From Phyllobacterium lublinensis (GTDB lineage: Bacteria > Pseudomonadota > Alphaproteobacteria > Rhizobiales > Rhizobiaceae): a DNA stretch of 64,000 bases. Made by a program: the position numbers and the translations under genes. The stretch covers positions 296,189-360,188 of the forward strand of contig NZ_JAIUDQ010000002.1 of NCBI RefSeq assembly GCF_020164435.1, in the 5' to 3' direction. Every line of letters begins with the position of its first letter. Position 1 is the stretch's first letter. A model generated the notes under the pieces. That model had not been told where the DNA came from and made no database searches. It worked only from the letters and a program-made list of their open reading frames with translations. This document shows positions 35,640-44,852 of this stretch, one piece after another.

Positions 35640-38610
35640 CGAACTCGGCCCCTTGGAAGGAAATTGCGAAATTGGCCCCCCCCAATGGGGCCTGTTCCGT
35701 TTGTCTCATGTACTCAATCGCGTGGCCGCCAGCTGTCAGATTTGCGCGACAAAGATAAAGGCCAACGCCTCGTCCGCCTCTCGCCTTGCGAGTGAAGAAG
35801 AGTGTAAAAAGACTTGGTATATCGTCTTCAGATACGCCTGGGCCAGAGTCGGACACCAAGACCTTGCCATTGCTTGTTCCCAGCAGAATTTGTTTGGGGC
35901 CGTCTTTTTGAAAGGTAACCCAATAGCGGCTATTATTGACCAGGTTGATGAATACCGGAAAAAGTCGCGCTGGCTGATCAAAAACCCTGAACCGCTTAAA
36001 GGATTGCGTGGCTGATAACTCGATATTGCCACGCACAAGCGAAGGGCCGAAGAAGCTTCTGACGTATTCCCAGATGTCTTCGCCAGTTATCCAGTTCTGG
36101 CCGCGATGCCCTGAAAGTTTCAGCGGCGAAAGAAACCTGAGTTGATCCGTTAGTCCCGCGAAGCCAAGCTCGATGTCTTGAACAGGCTTCAGCGAACGTA
36201 CTTCTTCTGGCAACGCTCGGATAGCTGATCCTATCAGCTGGTCATAGTCTTCAAGTTCATGTCCAATAATTTCAACAGTGATGCCGAGTTGCGCAAGCTT
36301 GTTTAGGCGGTCGATTTCAGTCCGCAGCTCGCTAACTTCCTCCATTCCAATGGTAGCAATAGACTGAAGGTCGATGCTTTCACTTAGGCTTTCCAAAGCG
36401 GCGATGTACGGACCGAAAATCTGCTCATTTTCGTCATCCAACCTTTGTCTGCGTTGCTCCAGAGCATTGAGTGCCCCAGCAAGGGTGACTTCACCGGATT
36501 CGACACGGTCGAGAATTGGAAGCGATTCGCTATGATATATCTTGTTACGTTGCTCCACGAGACTTCGCGTACGGTCATACTCTCGACGCTGGAGTTCTTC
36601 GATACTCTGCTTCCAGGCACGAATGCGCTTATGCAGACGCGAGGCATGATGGGCGAGCTGTCTCTCCACCATCGCCCTTGGGTTTTCTGTTGATAGCGCT
36701 TCCACTGCCTCCTGGATTTTCAACTCAATTCCGGCGATCAGAGATTGGGCCCGGTGCATGTCGTTCTTGAATTCTGCGAAGCTGCTTTCCAATGGCCCCA
36801 GGTTGTCTGGAGCTTCGCCCAACCTGAACTCCGCACGCTTTTCTTTGAGTTCAGAGAGCCTTTGCATGGCCTCTTCGATTTGGTGAGTAGTCTGCACTTC
36901 CAGTTGATCGTCTAAGCGTCTAAGTTCCAAAATTATCGGCGGCATTTCGGCGCGAAAGAATTTCAAGTTTTTCTGGAAGTCTTTCCGCTTTTTGCGTCGA
37001 AGCGCATTTCTCGCCTCTTTTGCTCTTGCTTTCTCGTTCGCCTGCCGAATTTCTGGAAGCATGTCGCGTCGAGCGTCGGAGGCGGACCCAAAATGCATTC
37101 GTGCGGTTTGCATCAATATGTTCGAGATGAGAGCCTTCAGCGTTTTTGCAGCGCGATTGTCCAGCAAACCTTCCCGGCCAGCTTTATCTTTGAGGTTGGG
37201 ATTGGCAGCCCTACTGATTGCAATCCGACCGAACATCTGACGCTGGTTCCAGAACTCACGGCCAGCGCTCTTCGAGCGGCGCATTTCGATTTCGAAGAAG
37301 TCGTTATCTTCGCGACCGTACGGCAACACACGCAAACCGTCGCGGAATACCATGAAACCTGCGTACCGATCCGCCAATTGCTGATACTTCTGATATTCAG
37401 CAAGGGGGTGGGTAGTATTCAACTGCTGGAACTCCATGGTAGCAATAAAGATGTCCAGGGGCCCCAACAAGGAGTCGATGCCCTCAGGTATCTCTAAGTC
37501 ATCAGGAGGTGGAATAATGGCTTCTTCCTGCACCCATTGCCCAAACGCCTTTATTTTGCCTTTGAAGGTGCCGTTGATGTTCAAAAATCCGTCAACAACG
37601 TGCTCCATGCCCTCAACCATGGTACGATTAAACTCCAGTCCAGTGCCGACGATTGTACGGGGAGTATCATTCGTCCAGGCCATAACGGAATAGGTGAACT
37701 GAGGATCGACACCGCTAACTTGTGGTCGCCGAGGGTCGGTAAAGGGGTCTACAAAGCTGGACAGAGTCTCGAAAAAGCGTTGCTTCGCGCTGTAGGCGGC
37801 ACGATCCAGCGTCTTACTGTCATCCAGCAGAATTCGGAGATCGTAGTTAATCCCGGACACAAGCATTGCCGTCCCGCTTGAAGCTTCACCACTCCAGACA
37901 GCCCAACGTTGAAGATGTTTTTCGGTGAACAAAGAGCCGACAGCCGTGGATAATATTCGGACTGACGGGGCTACTTCTTCGTCGGCTTGTTTGCCGGACG
38001 AGTGACGCCAGTAGTCGTCAAACTCTTGCCAGGCATTGCTCACCCGTTGGGAGCGAGCATCGTTCCCGTCAGGTTTTACATTACCGATAAGCTTTTGAAA
38101 AAGATTCGGCAGTTCGCTAAGAAGATCGCCCTTCGCGCTAAACACGGCCAGTGGAATTTCGATATCGGCGAGATTCAGGTAAGGGTTTTCGAACAATCTC
38201 CAGTCGATCAGAGCGGACACGAAGTCGTTGTCCTGTCGCTTTGATACCACTAACAAAAGTGGCCCCAAGTTCGCGCTCGATAAACGGCCAATGCCTTTTT
38301 GGCCCTGCTTGGGACGGCGCCGCAAGCCTTTCATGTCGCTTGCTCTGAGATTGTCTGACGAAATTTTCGACTCCGTCCCAACAACGAGCCATCGAGAAAC
38401 GAATTCCTCTCGGTTCATCCCATGGCCGTTGTCGACCATCACGGCAACGGGTTCGTCTCCGGCAAAAACGCTCAATTCGACGTTCGAAGCGTAAGCGTCA
38501 TACGAATTTTTCCAAAGTTCCGAAATCGCTGTCGGACAATCGGCAATTTGCTCGCGACCAAGGTGATCAACGGTTCTCGCCTTTGCTTGGAAAGCTAAAC
38601 CTTCGATCAT
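35632..38610 (-). CDS. Double-GHKL sensor histidine kinase
   Basis: A 992-residue protein with two ATP-binding GHKL domains. The first, at the N-terminus, is MutL/Hsp90-like: N box ISELWKNSYDAYASN, G1 VDNGHGMN, and GQKGIGRLSSANLG. A long coiled-coil region (roughly 520-760, rich in Glu/Arg/Lys) follows. The C-terminus is a histidine-kinase core: phosphoacceptor His784 in EIIGHELEDYDQ, N box INLVNNSRYW, G1 SDSGPGVS, F box LFFTRK and G2 GGRGVGLYL. Receiver gene downstream overlaps by 8 bp and a small gene upstream by 4 bp. I infer a sensor that uses the first GHKL domain to detect an infection signal. Confidence 0.8.
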   Translation of the reverse strand: MIEGLAFQAKARTVDHLGREQIADCPTAISELWKNSYDAYASNVELSVFAGDEPVAVMVDNGHGMNREEFVSRWLVVGTESKISSDNLRASDMKGLRRRPKQGQKGIGRLSSANLGPLLLVVSKRQDNDFVSALIDWRLFENPYLNLADIEIPLAVFSAKGDLLSELPNLFQKLIGNVKPDGNDARSQRVSNAWQEFDDYWRHSSGKQADEEVAPSVRILSTAVGSLFTEKHLQRWAVWSGEASSGTAMLVSGINYDLRILLDDSKTLDRAAYSAKQRFFETLSSFVDPFTDPRRPQVSGVDPQFTYSVMAWTNDTPRTIVGTGLEFNRTMVEGMEHVVDGFLNINGTFKGKIKAFGQWVQEEAIIPPPDDLEIPEGIDSLLGPLDIFIATMEFQQLNTTHPLAEYQKYQQLADRYAGFMVFRDGLRVLPYGREDNDFFEIEMRRSKSAGREFWNQRQMFGRIAISRAANPNLKDKAGREGLLDNRAAKTLKALISNILMQTARMHFGSASDARRDMLPEIRQANEKARAKEARNALRRKKRKDFQKNLKFFRAEMPPIILELRRLDDQLEVQTTHQIEEAMQRLSELKEKRAEFRLGEAPDNLGPLESSFAEFKNDMHRAQSLIAGIELKIQEAVEALSTENPRAMVERQLAHHASRLHKRIRAWKQSIEELQRREYDRTRSLVEQRNKIYHSESLPILDRVESGEVTLAGALNALEQRRQRLDDENEQIFGPYIAALESLSESIDLQSIATIGMEEVSELRTEIDRLNKLAQLGITVEIIGHELEDYDQLIGSAIRALPEEVRSLKPVQDIELGFAGLTDQLRFLSPLKLSGHRGQNWITGEDIWEYVRSFFGPSLVRGNIELSATQSFKRFRVFDQPARLFPVFINLVNNSRYWVTFQKDGPKQILLGTSNGKVLVSDSGPGVSEDDIPSLFTLFFTRKARGGRGVGLYLCRANLTAGGHAIEYMRQTEQAPLGGANFAISFQGAEFDE

Positions 38611-39002
38611 ACAATTTCATCCTTGGCTGGGATTGATGTCCACTGGAGCATAGCTTTTTTTAAATGTTGCAGGACAATCTCTGTCCAGTTTGACAGGGAC
38701 GTCATCGCCGATTTGTTTTTCCGCTGGCTCCCAACGCAGGACACAAGCCTCGTAAAGCTCAAATACTTCTCGACGCAACTCTGAGGGGAAACGACTATGT
38801 TGTTCCCTTCCAAAAGCTTCGGCGGTCGCGCTAGGGCACAGAAATTTTTGGCGCAGGGATTTTTGCTGTTTTCGACCGCAAGGCGAACCACAAACCCATC
38901 ACTCAATGCGCTTAATCTTAATCCCCCGGCGGCCCCCCCAAAAAGGTCGACATACTTGCGTAGATTACCGAGCGGCGCGACTGTCAGGATCGCACACTGC
39001 AT
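38607..39002 (-). CDS. Small protein coupled to the double-GHKL kinase
   Basis: A 131-residue protein whose stop overlaps the kinase start as ATGA, the main reason to believe it is translated. Near residues 17-29 it has YVDLFGGAAGGLRL, which looks like motif I of cytosine-5 methylases, but none of the other methylase motifs follow, so this is not an assignment. The C-terminal half is basic and helical. The ATG at 39002 is used; a TTG at 39008 is in frame. Function unknown. Confidence 0.5.
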   Translation of the reverse strand: MQCAILTVAPLGNLRKYVDLFGGAAGGLRLSALSDGFVVRLAVENSKNPCAKNFCALARPPKLLEGNNIVVSPQSCVEKYLSFTRLVSCVGSQRKNKSAMTSLSNWTEIVLQHLKKAMLQWTSIPAKDEIV

Positions 39003-39343
39003 GTTCAAAATGACACCCCTGCTACTTTTCGATTCGAGTCCCTTGTATAGGTTATCTTGAACATGACAGCAGTTAAAGTAATGTGAGTAAAAGTATCAAG
39101 GGCTAGCTGGCTATTCCGGTAATGGTCGGGTGAGGACTCTATGAAGCTGTCAGCTTCGCCCAAGTTTCTTGCAAAGCGGGCGTTGCCACTATAGTGGTAG
39201 CGTCGTGGCAGAAAATGTGTTCCGCCTTCTCCGTTTGGCACTGTCTCCTGTGAGGCACAAGAGCCTTCGCCACGCTCAATAGCACTTACAGATTTAGCTG
39301 GTGCTGGAATGGACATCCCAGCCTCAGCAAAATCAAAGCGATG
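39003..39343. other. Gap between the Z1 gene and the kinase operon
   Basis: About 340 bp. A minus-strand reading of 103 codons (39005-39316) fills it but has no domain and low-complexity stretches, so I do not call it a gene. The stretch probably holds a promoter for the kinase operon. Confidence 0.4.
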
Positions 39344-42232
39344 CTAATCATCCAGACTGATTATCGCCTCGTCGGGCTGCCCCTTTTTCCGGACGCTGAA
39401 GCTTAACGTCTTGTGTATGTTGTTCTTGGGGAATAGGAGCGTAAAACCAACAGTAAATGGCGGTATTGCTGGCTTCACCGACTTTGCTCCCTTCGGTTTC
39501 TCTTCTTCCGTAATCGGATAGTAAATTATGACTCCGCGATGCACGCTTCTAAGCTCATTCAACGCGTCGTTTGCACTGGGAAGTGTGGCTTGACCACAAA
39601 TATGCTCGGCAAAGCTCCGATGAACCGGATCGTTGTAGGTGTTGTAGCGGTTGTCGTCGCGCCGAGACCGGTAAACGACGTCAAAGTCCTTACCGGCAAG
39701 CCGATGGCTACCTCTAGCACCATCTATTTTCGGGCCAAGCACAATCCAGTCGTCGATCTCATGATCTCCCGCATCCCCCTTGAGAAATTCGATTTGCAAC
39801 GCCAACGGGTTGCCGGCTCTCGCATCTCGACTCTTGGGATCATACCATCGGTATGCGTTTAAGAAGTGCATTAACTCCTGCGTTTTGACGGGTATAGTCA
39901 TCACGCGCAATTCACGTAGTCCACTACGCGTCAGAGCCCTCAACGTGCGCTGCGTCGCAATTTGGCCATGAACCATGGTCGCTAAAATCTTATTGTTGTG
40001 CTCGATTGCTGCAGAATCGGTAGGAGCTATTGTGGATTCAGCGAGTTCTCCGCCGAAATTGCGATAGTCCACGACCGCGTTGCGCATCTTGTTCGCGGCG
40101 GTCGGTCTCAACATATGTTGCGGCACTAAGGGAGGTATCTGGCCGGGCGTTATTCGGGGGTCTTCCATGCTTGAATATTTCTTGAGCTGAGCTCGGAATA
40201 TTTCTTCGTCGCGACAAACTCCACCAAACGCCTCATAAAGATCGATTGTCTGCTTGCCCTGGCCGACCTTCTCAGCAGTGCCGATAAATAGGCGGACCAA
40301 ATCGCCGTAACCTCGGCGAAATCCGAACCACCGGCCCATTTGCATCAACGTGTCGCCTGCACCTGCTCTTCGGCGGTAATAACTTACCGTCAGGCCCTCG
40401 ACCGTATAACCGCGGGACAGCTTAGTTCCGCCAACTAGGATTTTCCAAATAGACTGCTTATCGAAGTCGGGAGTCTCATCCTTGTGCTCATTGTTGATAA
40501 TCCGAACGGCATCGGCCGACTCGCCTATCGCTTCGAGACACTCGCCCAAGCACTCTTGCAAATCTTCAAAACGCTCGGGGAAAGGAAGTGTCTCCTTTCG
40601 ACGCTTGGACACTGGAACGAAATCCGTTTTGAACAGCTCGACCAGGCGATCAATTCCCTTGCCGCCATCATAGCCGCCTGTGGCGTACATCTTACGAACT
40701 TTGATGGCGGCCGCTTTGTGTTCCTGAACGCTCTGTGACATATGCACAAGCATCGTATGATGTCGAAATCTGAGCGTCTGATCCTTTTTTGAACGCCACA
40801 GTTTTATTGCCCCACTTAAGATGAAACTGTCGATCGCTTTTTGCAGATTATTCGGGTTATCATCATCGTTAACCACGGAGCGTACAAAATCAGTTTTGTT
40901 TGGACCGTTCTCATCGTGGCCAAAATCAAAATCATAGAAGTCCGAGACGCCCATATATCCAATCGGTCGCGGCAGCGAGACCAGAAAATCCTTCGGAAAG
41001 ATATCCTCTTCACTGTCCGGATCGACAAAAACGTTTGCGAATGGGGTTGCGGTATACCCAATATACTGTGCGCGTGGCAGCATCTTCAGAAGCGTAACGA
41101 TGGCTTTGTTCGTTGCAGTACGCTCCTGCACTTCATCCGGGCCAACGGGCTTCTTGACATTTATCGAAGCCTGGTCGGATTCATCATCGATGATCAGCGC
41201 CGGTATTTGATCAAGCGGCTCGCCAATTCCCTGCCGTTGTAAGGCTGCTAGATCTGCTATCAGCTTGCTCAGAACCTTGCTGTTCTTTTTCACAACAGCA
41301 ATTCGCGCATTGGAGGAAAAAAGGTTGTTCGGATGGTAAAACGGGTAGGCTTGGTCGCGCCGCTCAAATTTGAGTGCTTCGACGCCATAAGCAAGTTTTT
41401 GGTAGTCATGCTCGGGACCGGTTAGACGCGACCAGTCGAATGCGCCCAACTCGCTGGGCTTGGCACCATGTGAGACGAAGTCGTTATAGTCTGGATCGTT
41501 AACATACTCACGGCTTAGTAATTCCCGTCCTATCAGCTCTTTATCGATACGGCGCTGTGTTTGGGATCGAAGGACGTCGAGAAGGCCACCGAGTACGATA
41601 ATAAGTTTATAGCCAGCGTCGGCGGCCTTTGCCAAAACTCCGGTGAAGTTCGCCGTTTTTCCGCTTTGGACATATCCAATCACCAATCCCTTAGACTGAT
41701 AGGCCTCGTCAGAGGTTGGATCGGCCAAACGCTCAAGCACATTTGTCGTGCTATCGTCCAACTGAAGAACGCTGACTTCCGGCCAACCTTGCTTTAAGAG
41801 TTGGTCAGAATAACGGGTCCAGTAAAAATCCCGGCCCTTACGGATATCGGGCGTATACCACCTGGTGTGTTTCTGAGCGATGATTGTTGGCCGCGCAAGC
41901 GGCTGAAAAGGAAGGCGAGTTTCGCAAAACGCCTGCCACTCGGCATCGAGCGCAAGTTTACGGTAGATTAGTGCACGACGGTCATGAGTATTTTGCAATG
42001 TCGTGTCGGCCCAGAGGCCGTCATCGTTATCCCACTGTGCCAATCTGCGGCGTAGTACACTAATAGCTTCGTCGCCAGGCCCGACTGCGAGCAAATATTT
42101 CAGCAAAGCCTCGCTATTGATTTCGATTGGTTCGCCAGTCTCGTCCTCGGCCGCAAAGGCCAGCGCCCGCGAGAGCGATTTCGGTCCCGTTGTCATGGAG
42201 GATAGCGCGCTATTAAGGACGTCGAAGAACAT
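39344..42232 (-). CDS. Z1-domain ATPase/endonuclease
   Basis: A 962-residue Z1-domain protein, a helicase-superfamily-like P-loop ATPase known from restriction-type operons with MORC/MutL-like ATPases. Walker A is GYVQSGKTANFTGVLAKA (near residue 186) followed by the signature LRSQTQRRID; Walker B is ALIIDDESDQAS; later GYTATPFANVFVDP and SRGYTVEGLTVSYYRR are conserved helicase-like blocks. It should act on DNA with the GHKL ATPase and the DUF4420 nuclease. It lies 13 bp after the DUF4420 gene on the same strand. Confidence 0.92.
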   Translation of the reverse strand: MFFDVLNSALSSMTTGPKSLSRALAFAAEDETGEPIEINSEALLKYLLAVGPGDEAISVLRRRLAQWDNDDGLWADTTLQNTHDRRALIYRKLALDAEWQAFCETRLPFQPLARPTIIAQKHTRWYTPDIRKGRDFYWTRYSDQLLKQGWPEVSVLQLDDSTTNVLERLADPTSDEAYQSKGLVIGYVQSGKTANFTGVLAKAADAGYKLIIVLGGLLDVLRSQTQRRIDKELIGRELLSREYVNDPDYNDFVSHGAKPSELGAFDWSRLTGPEHDYQKLAYGVEALKFERRDQAYPFYHPNNLFSSNARIAVVKKNSKVLSKLIADLAALQRQGIGEPLDQIPALIIDDESDQASINVKKPVGPDEVQERTATNKAIVTLLKMLPRAQYIGYTATPFANVFVDPDSEEDIFPKDFLVSLPRPIGYMGVSDFYDFDFGHDENGPNKTDFVRSVVNDDDNPNNLQKAIDSFILSGAIKLWRSKKDQTLRFRHHTMLVHMSQSVQEHKAAAIKVRKMYATGGYDGGKGIDRLVELFKTDFVPVSKRRKETLPFPERFEDLQECLGECLEAIGESADAVRIINNEHKDETPDFDKQSIWKILVGGTKLSRGYTVEGLTVSYYRRRAGAGDTLMQMGRWFGFRRGYGDLVRLFIGTAEKVGQGKQTIDLYEAFGGVCRDEEIFRAQLKKYSSMEDPRITPGQIPPLVPQHMLRPTAANKMRNAVVDYRNFGGELAESTIAPTDSAAIEHNNKILATMVHGQIATQRTLRALTRSGLRELRVMTIPVKTQELMHFLNAYRWYDPKSRDARAGNPLALQIEFLKGDAGDHEIDDWIVLGPKIDGARGSHRLAGKDFDVVYRSRRDDNRYNTYNDPVHRSFAEHICGQATLPSANDALNELRSVHRGVIIYYPITEEEKPKGAKSVKPAIPPFTVGFTLLFPKNNIHKTLSFSVRKKGQPDEAIISLDD

Positions 42233-42245
42233 AGTTCGGGACCCT

Positions 42246-43250
42246 TTACCAGGTAGCCGGGATCAATTGGAGAAATTCAGGACTGTCATCGGGATAGCCG
42301 AGACCCGAGACGTCAATGTCATAAACAACATGCGAAATTCGGTGCGGAGAATAGCGACTGTCGAGTTCGTTTATCGCCTCATGCGTCAAACGCGGTACAC
42401 CATCGAGAATAGGGATTAACATTGGTTGGTGCCGGAGGCGCCGACGGACGTCATATAGGGCTTCATCGCGAAAATCGTACCCAACTTTGTCTAATAGCGA
42501 TCGAAACCGATCGCTTTCCTTCGGCCATTCACTGAGAGAGGTCTCTACCGAACTCACCGCTTCAGGAAGAGACTCGCCACCTGAGCCAGCCTTCGCCACT
42601 TGTATGGATACTAGGTGAAGTGAACAACCCAAGCTCGGAACGAGCTGGCCAGCGCCATTTATCCTGTGTATTCGATCTACGCTAGAGGTCGTTTTTACTT
42701 CAAACTCATTGTCGCCGACTCGGAAGTCATGGGCTTGATTCAAGGGCCCGACCCATGCCGTTAATGCGTGATGCCCCATGCTACCAATAAGCCTGCGTAG
42801 AAGCCAGATTTCACCAAACAGGCCCATTTGACTCTCGTCGGATAAAATCGACTGTCGCAATAGTAGAGCGTCCCAACGACCGACAGCAGCCGTGATCGCA
42901 TCGGCTGGCGTCATCGCTTTGTTGATGACATCGTTAGCGATTTCACCGACGAGTGAAAAAAAGCTGCGATATAGAGACCTCTTAACCGCCGACAACTCAA
43001 TGAACCTCTGGCCATGAATAATCACCTCGTTGAGATGTATTTCCTGGAGTAGAACCTTTAGCCGATCGTCGAACGCGTCTGTAGTTGCAAAACGAGCGCC
43101 AATTGCTGCAGCGTTTAACTCGACGAAGAGTTCGACACGCGGACTCATCCTAACGACAATCCGATGGGGTACGCCCGACGTGACATAGTCGCTCTCAAAC
43201 CTATGCCAATCGGACAACAAATCGGCAGGTGGACGTTGGGATTCAGTCAT
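42246..43250 (-). CDS. PD-(D/E)xK motif protein (DUF4420)
   Basis: A 334-residue protein of the DUF4420 family, a restriction-endonuclease-fold nuclease. The active-site core is HDFRVGDNEFEVKTTSS (Asp, then Glu-x-Lys) and GLFGEIWLLRRLI is a conserved helix before it. Its start overlaps the GHKL ATPase stop by 4 bp (ATGA) and the Z1 gene follows after 13 bp, so the three proteins are made together. It is the probable DNA-cutting subunit of the module. Confidence 0.9.
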   Translation of the reverse strand: MTESQRPPADLLSDWHRFESDYVTSGVPHRIVVRMSPRVELFVELNAAAIGARFATTDAFDDRLKVLLQEIHLNEVIIHGQRFIELSAVKRSLYRSFFSLVGEIANDVINKAMTPADAITAAVGRWDALLLRQSILSDESQMGLFGEIWLLRRLIGSMGHHALTAWVGPLNQAHDFRVGDNEFEVKTTSSVDRIHRINGAGQLVPSLGCSLHLVSIQVAKAGSGGESLPEAVSSVETSLSEWPKESDRFRSLLDKVGYDFRDEALYDVRRRLRHQPMLIPILDGVPRLTHEAINELDSRYSPHRISHVVYDIDVSGLGYPDDSPEFLQLIPATW

Positions 43251-44761
43251 CGGCTTTTCACGACATCCATAAGCAATTCGTTGATCAGTTGGAGACGCTC
43301 CTGTTGCTTTTTCGACGACCGGCTGCGTCCGAATTCATTTCGTACCACAAGAAATAGTAGCATCTTAAAGAGCGGTGCATCGGCAGCAGATGCCGGAGCA
43401 TCACCCAGTATCGCTCGTCGATATTCGCGGTTGAGCATGATCCTTGCTTCGATAGGGTCAAGCTCAAAGACCTTGCCTTCCTCGAGCGGCTCCCAGACAA
43501 AGGTAATCTTTTCGGTCGGTCCGCCTTTGCTTAGTCGCCTTTCAGCTGCGTTGCGAACGCCATAAGGCAAACCCAAGCTGGGCACCAATACAGGGTCGGC
43601 AGCGTCTGATACCCGCCTCCGCGCAGCTCGATAAACTTCTTTGGCTTGCTCGGCATATCGCGGCAGGTCCATTCCGCCATCCGACGCTCTTATAAAAGCC
43701 TGCGCTTGTGCGGCAGTAACTTGCAATGCGGATTTTTGAACATTAACATCGATCCCACCCGGCGGCAGGTCGACTGCAATGCGCGCTAGACATAATTCCG
43801 CATCGTGTTCATTCTTAAATACACCGTTCCAGCCGCCAGCTTGGATTAATCGATTATTTCTGTAGAAATAGAAACCTTGACACTCTGCACCTCGCTTACC
43901 GCCGAGGTTAAAACTTTCGGTGAGAACATTTTCGGGCCAAATATGCGCTTGTAGTTCTATGGTTCCTACATTGGGAAGCGCGCAAACAAGCGTCTTTGGA
44001 TAGTCGGCGGCACCCGAAGTTTGGTAGCCGAATGGATTTATGGGGCGCACATTACGAGGAAGTGCCAAACTGCGTTGGGAGTGTCGGACGGCCACAGAGA
44101 TGGCGAGAGCGCCCTGCTGTAGGTAGCGATGAAAGACTAAGCCGAGATGCGCATTTAGTCTAGGAAGGGCGGTTGAGAGAAATTCATTCAAGGCGTCGGG
44201 ATCTGCGCTAACGCCGAGCCGATCCAATCTCTCCCAAATTACTAACGTACCGCATGCGGGCTGATGTCCCTTCATACAAAGATCATCAAATACCGCTTTC
44301 GCACCTGTCGGATCCAGGACGGCGCACCTCCAATCCACGTCGATTTCCTCCGCCGACCACCTACTAGCGATTGTGCTCTGGTTCCGTCTGCTGACGACAG
44401 TCAATGTACTACACTGGCTAAAGGAAGCGGATTTGAGACCCATACCGTATGTGCCTAAATCCGATTGGCGATGCGTAGTTTTCCCGGCAAATTGCATGCC
44501 GACACGCAGCTCATCGGCATCCATGCCCCGGCCGTCGTCGGCGATCGTCACTGCGTTAATGTCATGGTCGTCGCGAAAGAATGTTATTTCAACGCGACTG
44601 GCGCCAGCGTCAATTGAGTTGTCGATCAGATCGGCAAGCGCCGCCGGCAAGTCGTACCCTATCCGGGAGAAAGCTCGCACTGTACCGGCGCCCTCCGGCG
44701 GCAGACGCATGTGATCAACTACCGATAACGCCTCTAGCATGTGCCCCCCCGAATCGACCAT
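43247..44761 (-). CDS. MutL/MORC-like GHKL ATPase
   Basis: A ~504-residue GHKL ATPase of the prokaryotic MORC/MutL-like type found in restriction operons. The N box is LADLIDNSIDAGAS, G1 is ADDGRGMD and the lid/G2 region is GTYGMGLKSASFSQC. An S5-like second domain follows, then a helical tail. It probably works as an ATP-driven clamp that senses DNA state and recruits the nuclease. An ATG at 44740 right after a G-run is an alternative start. It is first in the operon with DUF4420 and Z1 and divergent from the two-winged-helix gene. Confidence 0.9.
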   Translation of the reverse strand: MVDSGGHMLEALSVVDHMRLPPEGAGTVRAFSRIGYDLPAALADLIDNSIDAGASRVEITFFRDDHDINAVTIADDGRGMDADELRVGMQFAGKTTHRQSDLGTYGMGLKSASFSQCSTLTVVSRRNQSTIASRWSAEEIDVDWRCAVLDPTGAKAVFDDLCMKGHQPACGTLVIWERLDRLGVSADPDALNEFLSTALPRLNAHLGLVFHRYLQQGALAISVAVRHSQRSLALPRNVRPINPFGYQTSGAADYPKTLVCALPNVGTIELQAHIWPENVLTESFNLGGKRGAECQGFYFYRNNRLIQAGGWNGVFKNEHDAELCLARIAVDLPPGGIDVNVQKSALQVTAAQAQAFIRASDGGMDLPRYAEQAKEVYRAARRRVSDAADPVLVPSLGLPYGVRNAAERRLSKGGPTEKITFVWEPLEEGKVFELDPIEARIMLNREYRRAILGDAPASAADAPLFKMLLFLVVRNEFGRSRSSKKQQERLQLINELLMDVVKSR

Positions 44762-44852
44762 CTATAGAGCTATGAATACTTCTAATAGACGGTAAAATCT
44801 CTCGATACCCCCGTGCCCGGGCTTCGACTAACACGCTACTATAAGGTTGAGT

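Noticed and set aside
38607..39002. Truncated cytosine methylase
   Set aside because: Only a motif-I-like stretch is present; the catalytic PCQ, ENV and QxRxR motifs are absent and the length is complete for the coupled reading.
39005..39316. 103-codon minus-strand reading before the small kinase-linked gene
   Set aside because: It ends close to the next start, but it has no domain, no good ribosome-binding site and an unlikely composition.
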